From assembly GCA_030549335.1 (NCBI GenBank), contig CM060184.1, positions 40,627,909 through 40,691,908 on the forward strand: DNA of 64,000 nucleotides. The letters run 5' to 3'. The position numbers were made by a program, and so were the translations under genes. The notes under the pieces are model-generated. The model was given only the letters and a program-made list of their open reading frames with translations, was not told where the DNA came from and searched no databases. Shown here in pieces: positions 33,351 through 44,805 of this stretch; position 1 is the first letter of the stretch; each line of letters begins with the position of its first letter. The stretch comes from Pontederia crassipes (taxonomy: Eukaryota > Streptophyta > Magnoliopsida > Commelinales > Pontederiaceae).

Positions 33351-34403
33351 ATGTATTGACTACAAGATGCTGAACAAAATGATCATCAAGAACAAGTATC
33401 CTCTACCCAAGGTTGATGATCTATTCGATCAGCTGTCCACAATGTCGATCTTCTTAAAGATTGACTTGAGAAGTGGATACCATCAGCTTAGAGTAGCTAT
33501 TGAGGACATTGCTAAAATGACATCTAGGTCAAGATATATCCATTATGAATTTTTGTTTATGCCTTTTGGACTAACAAATGCTCTTGTAGCATTTATGCAT
33601 TTGATGAACATGATATTCAAGCCCGTATGATAAATTTGTAATTATGTTCGTGGATGATATCCTGATTTATTCATCATGTCCTGAATAATAGTAGAAGCAC
33701 TACAAATTATTTCAGTCACTTTGAGGTAACACCAGTTGTATGCAAAATTCTCTAACTGTAAGTTTTTTATTGGATCAAGTAGTGTTCTTAGACCACATAT
33801 TGTCAAAGGAAGGGATCTCAGTACAACCAAAGTAGAAATTGTCATTAATTGGGAAATGCCAAAGACAATGATAAAAATAAGAAGTTTTCTTGGATTAGTC
33901 TTCTACTACAAAAGGTTTATCTAAGACTTCTATAAGATTTCTTCCACTATGACAAAGATAACCAGGAAGAGAGAGAAGTTCAATTGGACACAGAAATGGA
34001 AAGAGAGTTTCTTGAAGCTGAAGATGAGGCTTACAAGTTCACATGTGCTAACAATTTACATAGTAGTTGGAGGCCATACATTGTATAGTGATGCAAGTGG
34101 AACTGGACTGAGTTGTGTGTTGACGCAACATGAAAGAGTTGTAGCCTATGTCTCAAGACAACTCAAAACTCATGAGAGGAATTATCCTATTCACGATTTG
34201 AAACTGGAACACAATAGTGTTTGCCTCGAAAATATGATGACACTACCTTAATGAAGAAGAATTTGAAGTCTTTACTAACCACAAGAGTCTCGAGTATGTG
34301 TTCTTTCAACAGAAAAATATGAGACAAAGAAGATGGCTGAAATTTTTGAAAAACTATGAATTTAGTATTCTCTATCATCTAAAAAAGGATCCAGTACCAA
34401 ATG
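33351..34403 (+). pseudogene. Ty3/gypsy reverse transcriptase core and RNase H
   Basis: Resumes at the right [35 protein letters not shown] and [18 protein letters not shown] are RT core blocks (33390-33625). The YVDD-type site region at 33640-33670 reads VRG*YPDLF in a shifted frame, so the active site is broken. RNase H follows in several frames: ILSKEGIS, FEVFTNHKSLEYVFFQ and RRWLKFLKNYEFSILYH (34260-34380). It is cut at 34403 by the next insertion and resumes for a few codons at 38306 (LSRK). Confidence 0.8.
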
Positions 34404-34804
34404 TGTAACATTCCTCACTAGCGTGTGATATTGTTCGCTCTGGACCTCAGCCCGCACGGTTTTTTCAAAACGCGTCACACCTAATGAAGGACATGTTCTC
34501 ATATATACCCAGCATCTCTCCTGTGACATGCATGTGGGACTAATCTAAGGCATGCTTCATGCACTCGTCCTCCCTCAGGGGACTCAACGTCCTCGTTGAG
34601 TGATCGCACCCCACCATGCACAGAGGCTCACGCGGAGTGGCTCTGATATCATATGAAATATTCCTTACTAACGTGCGATATTGTCTGCTCTAGGCCTCGG
34701 CCCGCACGGTTTTTTCAAAACGCGTCACACTTAATGAAGGACATGTTCTCATATATACCTAGCATCTCTCCCATGACTTATGTATGTGGGACTAATCTAA
34801 GGCA
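34404..34804 (-). mobile_element. TRIM element, minus orientation
   Basis: Two 150-bp terminal repeats (34404-34552 and 34654-34804; TGTAACATTCC / TGAAATATTCC ... ATCTAAGGCA) enclose about 100 bp. TGATATCAGAGCCA on the minus strand at 34638-34651 is a primer site and CCCTGAGGGAGGACGAG on the minus strand near 34568-34584 a purine-rich tract. With about 400 bp, short LTRs and no coding capacity it fits the definition of a terminal-repeat retrotransposon in miniature. Confidence 0.7.
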
Positions 34805-34817
34805 TGCCTCATGCACC

Positions 34818-35213
34818 ATAGTCCCACATGCATAAGTCACGGGAGAGATGCTGGGTATATATTGGAGCATGGCCTTGATTTGGTAGGACGAGTTTTGAAA
34901 AAACCGTGCGGGCGGAGGCTCAAAGCGGACAATATCCTACGCAAGTGCAAGGATGTTACATATTGTATTAGAGCCATTACGCGTGAGCCTTTGTGCATGG
35001 TGGTGTGCGATCACTCAACGATGGCGTTGAGTCCCCTAAGGGGGGAAGGGTGCATGAGGCATGCCTTGGATTAGTCTCACATGCATAAATCATGGGAGAG
35101 ATGCTGGGTATATGTGGGAGCATGACCTTGACTTGGTAGGACGCGTTTTGGGAAAACCGTGCGGGCGGAGGCCCAAAGGGGACAATATCCTACGCAAGTT
35201 CAATGATGTTATA
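34818..35213 (+). mobile_element. TRIM element, plus orientation, head-to-head with its neighbour
   Basis: Terminal repeats 34818-34960 (start slightly truncated) and 35063-35213 enclose a primer site (TTGTATTAGAGCCA, 34963-34976) and a purine tract AAGGGGGGAAGGG (about 35039-35051). Same family as 34404-34804 but reversed, so the two form an inverted repeat with arms of about 400 bp and a centre near 34811. Confidence 0.7.
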
Positions 35214-35247
35214 TAATTGTCACGAACGTTCCCTAGAAACATCATTT

Positions 35248-35815
35248 GTGCATAATCATGCATTTAATTAACATACTAAGTTAGTTTGAATGTGCATTTA
35301 GTGATAGTCGTATATAGTAATTAATATTTCAATTACTGCATAATGATTACTTAATTATCGATAAACTTTACAAAGTAATTATATAGGATTATTAGGAATA
35401 AATCATAAAATTTCTAAATATTATAATATATATGTTTAAATAGGATTAAGTAAGCATAATTAGGGTTAAAACACTTAGTTATGACAAAAAAATGTGATTG
35501 GCCATCACTTAAGTTCGAAGCAGCTGAAGCAGTGCATAATCATGCATTTAATTAACATACTAAGTTAGTTTGGATGTGCATTTAGTGATAGTTGTATATA
35601 GTAATTAATATTTTGATTAGTGCATAATAATTACTTAATTATCGATAAACTTTACAAAGTAATTATATAGGGTTATTAGGAATAAATCATAAAATTTCTA
35701 AATATTATAATATATATGTTTAAATAGTATTAAATAAGCTTAATTAGGGTTAAAACATTTAGTTATGACAAAAAAATGTGATTGACCATCACTTAAGTTC
35801 CAAACAGCTGAAGCA
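35248..35815. repeat. Tandem duplication, 2 x 284 bp
   Basis: Copy 1 (35248-35531) and copy 2 (35532-35815) both start GTGCATAATCATGCATTTAA and end AAGCAGCTGAAGCA or AAACAGCTGAAGCA. They lie directly end to end and differ by only a dozen or so substitutions by eye. Confidence 0.9.
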
Positions 35816-37378
35816 GACAGGTGAGAGCTGCTCAAAGAGATATTTTTTCAAACTGCCATAAGATCTCAAAAAATTCTGAAACAAATATGTAAGGCACTTA
35901 AAATTATCTTTTAACCGTACAAAAATTATCAGAGGAAGAACTTGAGTGAAACGATATGGGGAAAATCGGGAACATTGGTTGTTCCAGATGAGCTTTGATC
36001 CGAAAATTGTTCTTCTGATTGAGAGAATCATTACTTCATGATAAACAAATCATAAATTATGAAAATTGTATGGTTCCTCCATTTGAAGTTAGCTTTCCAT
36101 GGCCTCTGGAATCACCTAAAAAGGAGTTTAATAGAGGAAGTTATGAACTTAACTTCGCATATCACTTATCTTGTCCCGAGTCTGATACAAGTTACATTTA
36201 TAAATTAGGGCATGATTAGAATAGAGTGAATTAGGTTTGAAATTTGAATATGCTTAAGTAAACATTTCAAAGGTTCGATGAGAGGTGGAATCATCCTATT
36301 TGAACTTGTATTTTGGGAGAAATGATTTTTTCATTTCATAGTGATTCCTCTGCTAGATTCCAGGACATGGACAGATCACGATCTGAATTAACAATTTTTG
36401 TTATAAGTCTATATAGCGAGTTAAATTCTCTAATTTTTATGACATATTACTAATGAAGTCTAGTTTTCAGGAAAATTATGTCCTAGTTAAAGGGATAAGT
36501 ATGAAGAAATATATAAATCAATATTTCAGTAACATATAGTCTATCAGGGCACAAACCCTAGGTCAGATTGCTTGGGATGTCATAACTTACTCACTTAGAA
36601 TTTGATAATGATATTTGGGGGTTGAAAATCTTAGTGTCTAGTTTCTAATTAATCCAGAATCATAAGATTTGCCCATGTAGTTAAGAAGTTATGAATTATT
36701 TATTGAAAAATACTCAGTCTGAAATCCTGAAACAACACTTAGTTAAGATTTGGGGAATTGAAAAGTTCCAAGTGTGGAATAGCTTATGAGTATAAATGTC
36801 TAAAGCTAGAAATTGGTATTAGAGAAGGTTATATGCATTTTAGGGTGCATAAGCATTCATACATCATGAGCATACATTGCATATTACCTTAGTAGTGATT
36901 GGGAAGTAAAAAGACATTATTATTTGTAGGAAAACATCAAGTTGCAAGTGAAAGGGATGAAATCTAATAAACCTCCTTGAAGTGATAAAGTACAAAGTGA
37001 GTGGGTAAATTTATAACATAGCAAAATGTTATATGTTAATCTTTTATTTATAATATTAACTCAAGAAAAGATTATTATTGTTATTATTAAAACATATCTT
37101 GCGTTATGAAAAGTATTTATGATATGTTTCAAGGATTTCATATGAGATGGAGTAATATTTTATACAAAAATATTTTCAGGGAACAATGCTTGTGAAGTGA
37201 AAATAAGTTTTATTTGAGAATGATATGAGATTATGACATGTGTATTTTGATATTGTTAAACTCCATGTGTTCATTAGTCATGCTATTTGAAAAAGATCAT
37301 TAGGACCGCATTTGATATACATGAAATCTTTGGGGCATATATCGGGTGTCTTTGCCCTTTGGGGGCTGCTATGCATGT

Positions 37379-37660
37379 ACGTATTGACCCATGATATGCT
37401 CTGCGTATCCGAGAATCATGATTGGGTGGCACACAATCATGATTGTGATACGTATTGACTCATGATTTGCTTTGCGTATCTGAGACTCTTGATTGTGAAG
37501 CTCTGCTTAACTGTATGACACACAATCATAGAGAAATACGTATTGACCCATGATTTGCTCTGTGAATCCGTGACTCTTGATTATGAAGCTCTGCTTAACT
37601 GTATGACACATGATTATAGAGAAATACGTATTGACCCATGATGAGTATGTGCAATGACAC
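37379..37660. repeat. 88-bp tandem repeats in LTR I
   Basis: ACGTATTGACCCATGAT or near variants start at 37379, 37450, 37538 and 37626. The last two spacings are 88 bp and the first is 71 bp through a deletion. The same period (88, 88, 87) occurs in the inverted fragment at about 28088-28355. Confidence 0.85.
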
Positions 37661-38300
37661 ATGTGTGGAGTTTAAATATGAAAATTATGATATCTTGAGT
37701 TACTTTTACTTCTATGAAAGTTCATATGATTTGACAAGTTATGTTATATGTGCTATGCTTTAAATATTTTCTCATAAGACAAAAAATGTGGTTATTTAAA
37801 TAATATATGCACTCGTATTGTTCCCCTATGTTGTACTTTTATTCAACTCACTGAGCAAATGATTGTTGCTCACATAACCCATTTTAAAATTTTCAGATAC
37901 TCGTAAGTTCTTGAGTTGAGTCGACTCGGAGCTTGTTTTGCTGCATATAGAAGAGGTCGAGCCGCTGGAGCACTTTAATCCCCCTTCACTTTTGTTTTTT
38001 GAAAGCATGGTAATTAAGTTTGTGTGAAACTTTTTTGTAAAGTTGTATAAGACTTGATCCTATGGGGTTATATGTGAGATGGTTTGTGGAAAAAAAGTAT
38101 AATGACAATATGCGAATGTTATATCTTATAGTTTTTTTATTAAACTTTGATGAATAAATATGTGTCTCTTGTATGTATTGACAAATAACACCAGATATAC
38201 AAGGGAGGAAGACTTTGCCGATTTTATTTTTAGAATTTCTAAATATAATTAAGATTATGAAAATTGAGATTAGAATTTAGTCACGGAGTTGGGTGTGACA

Positions 38301-39286
38301 AAATGTCTTAAGCAGAAAATGAAAAGGTTTAGTGGCCACAAATTGATTCTAATTAATGGAAACACACAGAGAAAACTGATGATGCATTGTGTCATTCAAC
38401 TTAACTTGGTGGCAAAGATTGCATAGGCACAGAAGGAGGACTCAAAGTACAAAGACATGAAGGCTTCGTGTGAAAAAAAGACATCAGATGTGATGGAGAC
38501 TATTAGGTTCCAAGATAGTTGTGGGTACCTAATGATAGACTTTAAGAAACAATTTATAGCTGATTGACACACGTCACAATTTGTTATTTATCCTGGAATC
38601 ACTACGATGTTTGAAGACCTACAAAGAACATTTTGATGAAGGGACATAAGGAGAGAAGTGACAGAATTTGTATCTAAGTGCTTGTTCTACCAATAGTTCA
38701 AGATCGAGCATTAGAAGCCACCAAGGTTGTTGAACCCATTACCTATACCTCAGTGAAAATGGGAGAAGATCATAATGGACTTCATTATGTCATGATGTCA
38801 TTTGGGTCATTGCAGACAGATTGATCAAGCCAGCTCCCTTCTTACCCTACGACATGAGACATACGGCTGCAAGTATGATGAAATTATATGTGGATGAGAT
38901 AATCCAATTACATGGAATTCTTGTTTCCATTATATTGAATAGAGACACCAATATTCTAGAGAGGATTGCAGCATGCATTTAGTATGAGGCTTCATTATAG
39001 TTCTGCTTTCCACCCTCAAATTGATGGAGAGAGTGAAAGGACTATTCATAACTTGGAGGCCATCTTGAGGGCATGTGCCATAGATTGAAAAGGCAGCTGG
39101 GATGACCATCTCATCTTCGCTGAGTTTGTCTATAATAATAGTTATCACTCCATCAATATGACACCATTTGAACCATTATATGGAAGACTAATATGACTTG
39201 AGTTAGTAAAGAAGTATGCAGAAAAAGGTGGATCTGATTAACGGACAACGAAGAGACGCTAGAAAAGTTATGCAGATAAGAAAAGA
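38301..39286 (+). pseudogene. Ty3/gypsy end of RNase H and integrase
   Basis: Starts with LSRK of the RNase H terminus. Integrase blocks follow in shifting frames: FVIYPGITTMFEDLQR (about 38580), EFVSKCLFYQ.FKIEH with the second zinc-binding Cys region, KPPRLLNPLPIPQ, ADRLIKPAPF, LYVDEIIQLHGI, SAFHPQIDGESERT and YNNSYHSINMTPFE (about 39130). Stops and frameshifts are frequent. Confidence 0.8.
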
Positions 39287-39703
39287 ATGGAACAAATCTA
39301 CAAAGTCGGGAAACATGTATTGCTGAAGATGTCTCCTATCAAAGAAGTCATGAGGTTTAGCAAGAAGGGCAAATTGACTCTTAAATATATTGGACCATTT
39401 GAGATTGTGAAAAATGTAGGAGAAGGAGCATACAAATTGGTGTTGCTTCCTTTGTATGCTAGGATCCACAATATTTTTCATATGTCTATGCTTCGCAGGT
39501 ACACATATGAAAGCTCCCATGTGGTGGTAATTGAAGAGTCAACCATTAAGAAGAACATCACATATGAAGAGTACTCCATAAAGATACTATATTATGGTGA
39601 GCGTCGACTAAGGAATAAGACCGTGAAGATAGTGAAGGTTGCATGGAAGCACCACAATGGAATGGAAGCCACATGGGAACTAGAGGAAGAAATGAAAAAA
39701 TAG
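39287..39703 (+). pseudogene. Integrase C-terminus and chromodomain region
   Basis: A single open frame of 138 codons: VGKHVLLKMSPIKEVMRFSK (the GPY/F-linked GDxVxLKxSP block), GKLTLKYIGPFEIVKNV, IHNIFHMSMLRRY, then a C-terminal chromodomain-like LRNKTVKIVKVAWKHHNG..EATWELEEEMKK. The W and the EATWE motif are those of plant chromoviruses, where the chromodomain guides insertion into marked chromatin. The best preserved part of the element, but it has no ORF upstream to join. Confidence 0.8.
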
Positions 39704-39772
39704 TTTCCAAGATTATTTGGTAAGTGTTTTATGTATAGTTAAAATTCGAGGACAAATTTCTTTGGATGGGGA

Positions 39773-41585
39773 TGTAATACCCAAGATTTTTACTTTAAGG
39801 GTAATTTGGGCTTTTGGGATGAAACCCTAATGTCTTTCCTATTTAAAGACGCAAAGTCCCATTGTTAATCTCTTTTCCCCAATTGCTCACCTGACGACTA
39901 GGGCTTGAGAGGCAAAAGAGGAAGAGAAAGAAGAGGAAGCAAGAGAAGGAAAACCCAAGATTAAGATATGTAAAGGAGATCCAAACCTCTCTTTCCTCTC
40001 TTAATGGTCTTTATTGTACTAGATTGATCAGAGCATGAGGACACCTTGCCCTTATATTGAATTGTGATTGATGGATTTTCATATTGTAATTAGATCTATC
40101 TCATGTTATGTCTAGATCTGGTTGTTAGGGTTTCATATGTTTAAGATCATATTCTTCATGTTTTGAGGATATACATGTTAGAAATTGAGTAGTTTTGCAT
40201 ATTTTCATATGTTCTTATGATGCCCAAATGCCTAAAAATATGTCTAAAAGGTCTTGAATGATTTGTATTGTTTCCCCCAAAGTTTTGGATCAAAATGTGT
40301 AAACATCGAGCTGAATGACAGAATTTTGGACCACGACACAATTGTGACGGCCCCCGGAATGATCGTGGCCAAGCAGCCGGAGGTCAACAAAGAGAAAAGG
40401 TCATGATCAAGCCTGCGAAGATTACCGTCATGGCTGTGACAATGTTGAGCATGGTCATGACCACCCTGGTCACGACCGTGACCGTGACCGAAAGGGCTCG
40501 AGACCTAGTTGAATGACTTGTGGTCATAGGCTTTCCCAAGATGGCACAACCATGACATTGGCTTGACATGGCACCTAATCAGTTACGACCGCGACCAAGC
40601 GAGAAGTACACTTATGTTATTTAAAATTTCTTTTCGAGGTATTTATATTATGCAAAAATGATTATTGATTTTATATGAACCTAGATACACGAAATGCATG
40701 TTCGCCCATAACTAGATTAAAATTTCAAGATTGAGCGATGTAATAATTGATTGTTATTTGAAAAGCATAATGAACTCAATTGAGGATGATCATTACATGT
40801 TGCCCCTTAATGGCCCTTATTGGATTGTCCTTTAGGAATGATCGTTCACACATCGGCAACGATGTATATATTCCTAGTCACCTTCGGGTGAAGGGAGCAT
40901 TATTTTCAAGGCCTAACTAGTCTATTGCGAGGGCAACAACATAAATCCCAACTATCGAAAAATATAAGACTGAGGGACAAAGATTGAATTGACATATTAA
41001 TCTTCACGAAGTGGAGTCCGAACAAAGTTAACTATGAAACAACCCTGAGAAAGTTAACAAGACAATTGTTATGGTGGGTGCAAATCACTTATATGCCTAT
41101 GGTGAGTAATGATTGTAAATGAATGCTTCCATACAATTAATGGTTAATTACATATTTTACCATTTGATAATGCATGATGCTAGATTATTTTGGTTGAATA
41201 AAATATACAATCATATATTTCCCTTTTCTTATGAAATTGAATATATAAATCATGTAATATCATGTTTAGGATCTGTGCATCTAATTAAAGTATATATATG
41301 AATGGATGTGATTGCTCAACGATCTAGGCTTTAAGAGTCATGATAACATATTGGGTTTAGTTGAGATGTTTTCGAGTAAGGATTGTTAGCTATATAACAA
41401 TATTTTTGAATGTTTTATAAAGTCTCCCGTTGATTTTGAAAAGATTATTTTATTTTATTTTATTGATTCAAGTTTTTGATGATTTAATAGTACATTTTAT
41501 TATGATTATGTGATGACGAATGAGCTAACATGACCGAATGCCCTAATTGCCATTGACTTTTAGGAAAGATTTTCGAGGTGTTACA
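39773..41585 (+). repeat. 3' LTR of the chromovirus (about 1.81 kb)
   Basis: Preceded by AATTCGAGGACAAATTTCTT and the purine run GGATGGGGA (39765-39772). Starts TGTAATACCCAAG and ends TTCGAGGTGTTACA. TATTTAAAG at about 39840 may be its TATA element. The upstream LTR partner is not in the window. Confidence 0.75.
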
Positions 41586-44500
41586 ATTCATTTCTCTATC
41601 GAATCAGATTTTCTAATTGGTCTATATTTCAAGCTATTTAACGGGTTTTAGTTGGATAATCCAAATTTTTAACTAGTATAGATATATATTAAATTTAAAG
41701 ATAAACTATTAAAAAATTATAGGAAAACATTAAAATATTCAGTAATAATATACTTCATGACTACGTGTTAATTTGAATCACTAACAATATTTTAATATCT
41801 GTAAACATTTTATTTACTTCCTGTCTAAAGTAACATTTTTTTTCTTTTTCTTCTATCTTTTGGATGCTTTCTACATCTTTCCTCCTATTTTGCCCCCATT
41901 TACTTGCTTTCCTCTCAAATAAAAGTTTTGATATATTTTTCTAAGTCCAATGCGACTAGATTATATCGAACTATAAATATACTTTATTATTATCCTTGAA
42001 CATTGATAGGCTTTCATCGTAAAAACTTAATAGGAATTCAATTCCAATAAGTAAATTTGAGTCATCCAATTTATGGTGGCGTTCCCAATATAGTCACCCA
42101 ATTTGACGTTGTAACACCATGGTCATCCAACTTAAAAAAAGATTTCAATCGCGATCATCGCGATCCATTATCAATCAATTGCTAACGTGACGCTAACATG
42201 GACGCTTAAGTGGAAACACGTCAGCATTTTTTGTCTCTATTACCATATTTCAAAAATGAAAATATCACGAGAACATTTTTCTTTATCCTTTGCCAAAACT
42301 TGAAACTTTTCAAAATTTTCAAACACAATCATCCAACTTTTCAAAATTTCAGACATGGTCGTCATTAATAAAAATAAAAATAAAAATAAAAATAAAAAAT
42401 AAGAATAAAAATAAAAATAATTAATTAAATAAAAAAATTAAAGGCACTTAGATTGACCCAACAAGGTTTGAGCATGATCCAATCGATGTGCACCATCCAT
42501 CTTTTTTATGTGTATTATATAATATTATAATAATTAATATTATTAAATTATGTAAGAAAAAATTAAAAAAAAATTTAAAATAAGAATAAAAAATAAAAGT
42601 AGATAAATGAAATATATATTATTTTTTGCCCTAAAATTTGGATTAATAAAAAATAAAAATATTATAATATATGATATTATGATGATTATATATGTATAAT
42701 AAAATTAGTTATATATATATAAAACAATTATAATGCATTATTAAAGATTTAAATATATTAGAAAAGCTTATTAGTTATGATTTGACTCATCATGAATGTC
42801 GGATCGTGACCGACATCTCATTGGATGGCCCGATACGATTTGACTCAACCCCGACAAAATCTGGATAGAGTCTGTCTCGCTCATTAAAGAAGATCTAGAT
42901 AGAGTTTGCCTCGCTCAGTAAAGAAGAGTACGACAATGGATCGGATCTTCGGGCAACCATCCCAACTCAACACAACAAATATCGATCAACAACTTGGAGG
43001 TATGGCTTTTCGCTCTACGGTCCCTGAGAGTGAACGGAGGGTTAGGCAGGTAGTGCGGGCCCAGCTCCTGCTTTGATGAAGTTGTATTGGCTCTAGAACT
43101 TTTCCATCAAGCAAGAGAAAAGGAAGCAAACAAGGGACAAAATCTCATGTGAAATAATATTTTTATTTTTATTTTTTTATTTCCCTAATTTAGTAATAAT
43201 TATAATATTATATTTCCCTAATTTAGTAATAATTATAATATTATATATTTAATACATATAAAAAATTGGATGACACCCAACTTGATTGGGTCATGCCCAA
43301 AGTGTGTCGAGGCAATCCAAGTGTCTTAAGTGTTTGCTATTATTATTATTATTATTATTATTGTTATTGTTGTTGTTGTTGTTGTTGTTGTTTTAAGTTT
43401 TTAATGATGATTATGATTGAAAATTTGAAAAGTTGAATTATCATGTCTGATTAGAATGACCTGATACAAAATTAAGATTGAACATAAGAAAGAGAAAAAT
43501 GTTAGTGTGACCTTTTCTATTTTTTGAAATTTAACGCGGAGGAAAGAGAAAATGCTCAACGTCATATGTAAGTGGTTCATTTATTGACAATTGGTGACAA
43601 TCTATCATGATGATCATTCATGAAATGTTGATGAAGTCAAATAATCTCGATGTTTCAAAGTTGAATAAACATATTAAAAAAGTTGAATGATATTGAAATG
43701 TACCCCAATTCCAATTCGAATCCAAATAATAGGGGGTCGATTGGCAACGGAAATTAGAGTTTTACCAAGTTTCTGTAGTTTTAGTTGTGTTTAGATGGAG
43801 TGAAATTTGATGATGAGGAATAATGTAGTTGATGTGATAGAAAAAATAAATGTGATGAATTAATTTTTGATGGATTTTGAAATAAAAATTAATATTATAA
43901 ATATAAAATAAAATATTGTTAATAAATAAAAACAAAAGTAAAAATTAAACATTTTGTTCAAAAGAATTTTGTTAAAAAATATTATTTAAATATAAAAGAT
44001 CAGGTTTTTAATAAATTATAAGTAGTAAAATATTAAATTTTTTTAATGAAATAACAAGTAAGAATTAATATTATATTAATATGTTACAAAAGTAATTTAT
44101 ATTTAATAAATAAATTATTTTATAAAATATATGTGTGTGAGAGAGAAATTAAAGAGAGAAAAAAATAAATAAACAAAATTGAAAAAGAAAAGGCTAACAG
44201 GTCAATTAAAAAAAAAGGTAAAAGGTGAAATTACGGGAAGGAAAAAAGAAGTCACGTGCTCTGAATCCGATTTCGTCTTGGATTTCATTAAATGTCATAT
44301 TATTTGAGATTGTAATTAGATGAAATCAACTATTAGTTTCAATGCAAAAAGAACCTAAAAAAGGGTATGAAAATACTTCTATCCGAATCGGATTCCAAAC
44401 GCAAAATTCAATTTCAGAACAAAAGAATATCCTCTGCCGCAAACCTTATCGGAAATCTTAAGTACACGTGTCGCACATAAATATTCATCGCATATCTGTG

Positions 44501-44700
44501 ACCGAAAGACGTAAATACCCCTATCGGTGGCAAGATAATTTGATTGATGACATTCTCCAACAGGGATGAATATGTCTTTTCAGTAATAATAATATTAACG
44601 TCGACAGCAAGGTTTCTTCGGATTTTAACGCGTACGTAAAAGTACCATGTTGCCCCTAATGGGCCAAAGCCGATGGGTTCGGTAACGGACCGGTAATTAA
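41586..44700. other. AT-rich intergenic region upstream of the nuclease gene
   Basis: No coding region recognised. Contents: a stretch from about 42055 with GTCACCCAATTTGACGTTGTAACACC-type phrases typical of degenerate plant DNA transposon ends, and a weakly similar inverted stretch at 43560-43720. There is an AAAAAT-rich run at 42370-42430, a 34-bp tandem repeat (42859-42892 and 42893-42926) in a GC-richer patch, a 33-bp tandem repeat (43179-43211 and 43212-43244) and microsatellites at 43338-43392. Confidence 0.5.
43338..43392. repeat. Compound microsatellite (TAT)n(TTG)n
   Basis: About 8-9 TAT/ATT units followed, through one TTGTTA step, by about 9 TTG units. Confidence 0.95.
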
Positions 44701-44805
44701 GGGAAAAAATAAGGGTAGAATTAGGAAACGGCGGACGGCCTATATTTACTTATCCCCCACCTCTACGCCGCACGGATTCCTCTCTCTCTCTCTCTCTCTC
44801 TCTCT
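44253..44805 (+). promoter_or_regulatory. Promoter of the bifunctional nuclease gene
   Basis: TATATTTA at 44741-44748 lies about 30-40 bp before a CT-rich leader with 12-13 CT units (44780-44805), a common plant core-promoter and leader layout. Two G-boxes (CACGTG) stand upstream at 44253-44258 and 44465-44470, the second in the ABRE-like ACACGTGTC. Stress or ABA response is suggested but not shown. Confidence 0.6.

Larger units (their letters stand above)
34404..38300. mobile_element. Composite insertion J (TRIM palindrome plus 3.1-kb LTR) with AAATG duplication
   Basis: A TG...CA unit flanked by perfect AAATG repeats (34399-34403 and 38301-38305) interrupts the chromovirus near the end of RNase H. 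Its first 810 bp are two opposed TRIM elements; the remaining 3.08 kb is a gypsy-type LTR (TGTCACGAACG at 35218 to GGGTGTGACA at 38300). The left duplication abuts the TRIM and the right one abuts the LTR, so the order of events is not settled. Confidence 0.65.
35218..38300 (+). repeat. Gypsy-type LTR I (about 3.1 kb, probably solo)
   Basis: TGTCACGAACG at the left, GGAGTTGGGTGTGACA at the right. The last 1.3 kb is shared in reverse orientation with 27390-28690. No coding domain, primer site or polypurine tract is attached. It contains a 284-bp tandem duplication near its start and 88-bp repeats near its end. Confidence 0.65.
28889..41585 (+). mobile_element. Tekay-like Ty3/gypsy chromovirus with nested insertions, 5' end missing
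   Basis: On the plus strand, remnants follow in the correct Ty3 order: gag zinc finger (28.9-29.4 kb), RT (29.6-30.1 and 33.35-33.7 kb), RNase H (33.8-34.4 kb), integrase (38.3-39.28 kb), C-terminal chromodomain region (39.29-39.70 kb), polypurine tract and 3' LTR (39.77-41.59 kb). Two insertions, 30085-33350 and 34404-38300, split it. The 5' LTR, primer site and first part of gag are missing at the left, where the CACTA-like end abuts. Stops and frameshifts are numerous, so it is dead. Confidence 0.85.

Noticed and set aside
34653..35074. 60- and 87-codon frames within the TRIM palindrome
   Set aside because: They run across LTR and primer-site sequence; TRIM elements have no coding capacity.
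42370..42430. AAAAAT-rich run considered as an origin or scaffold attachment site
   Set aside because: Simple low-complexity sequence; nothing specific supports such a function.
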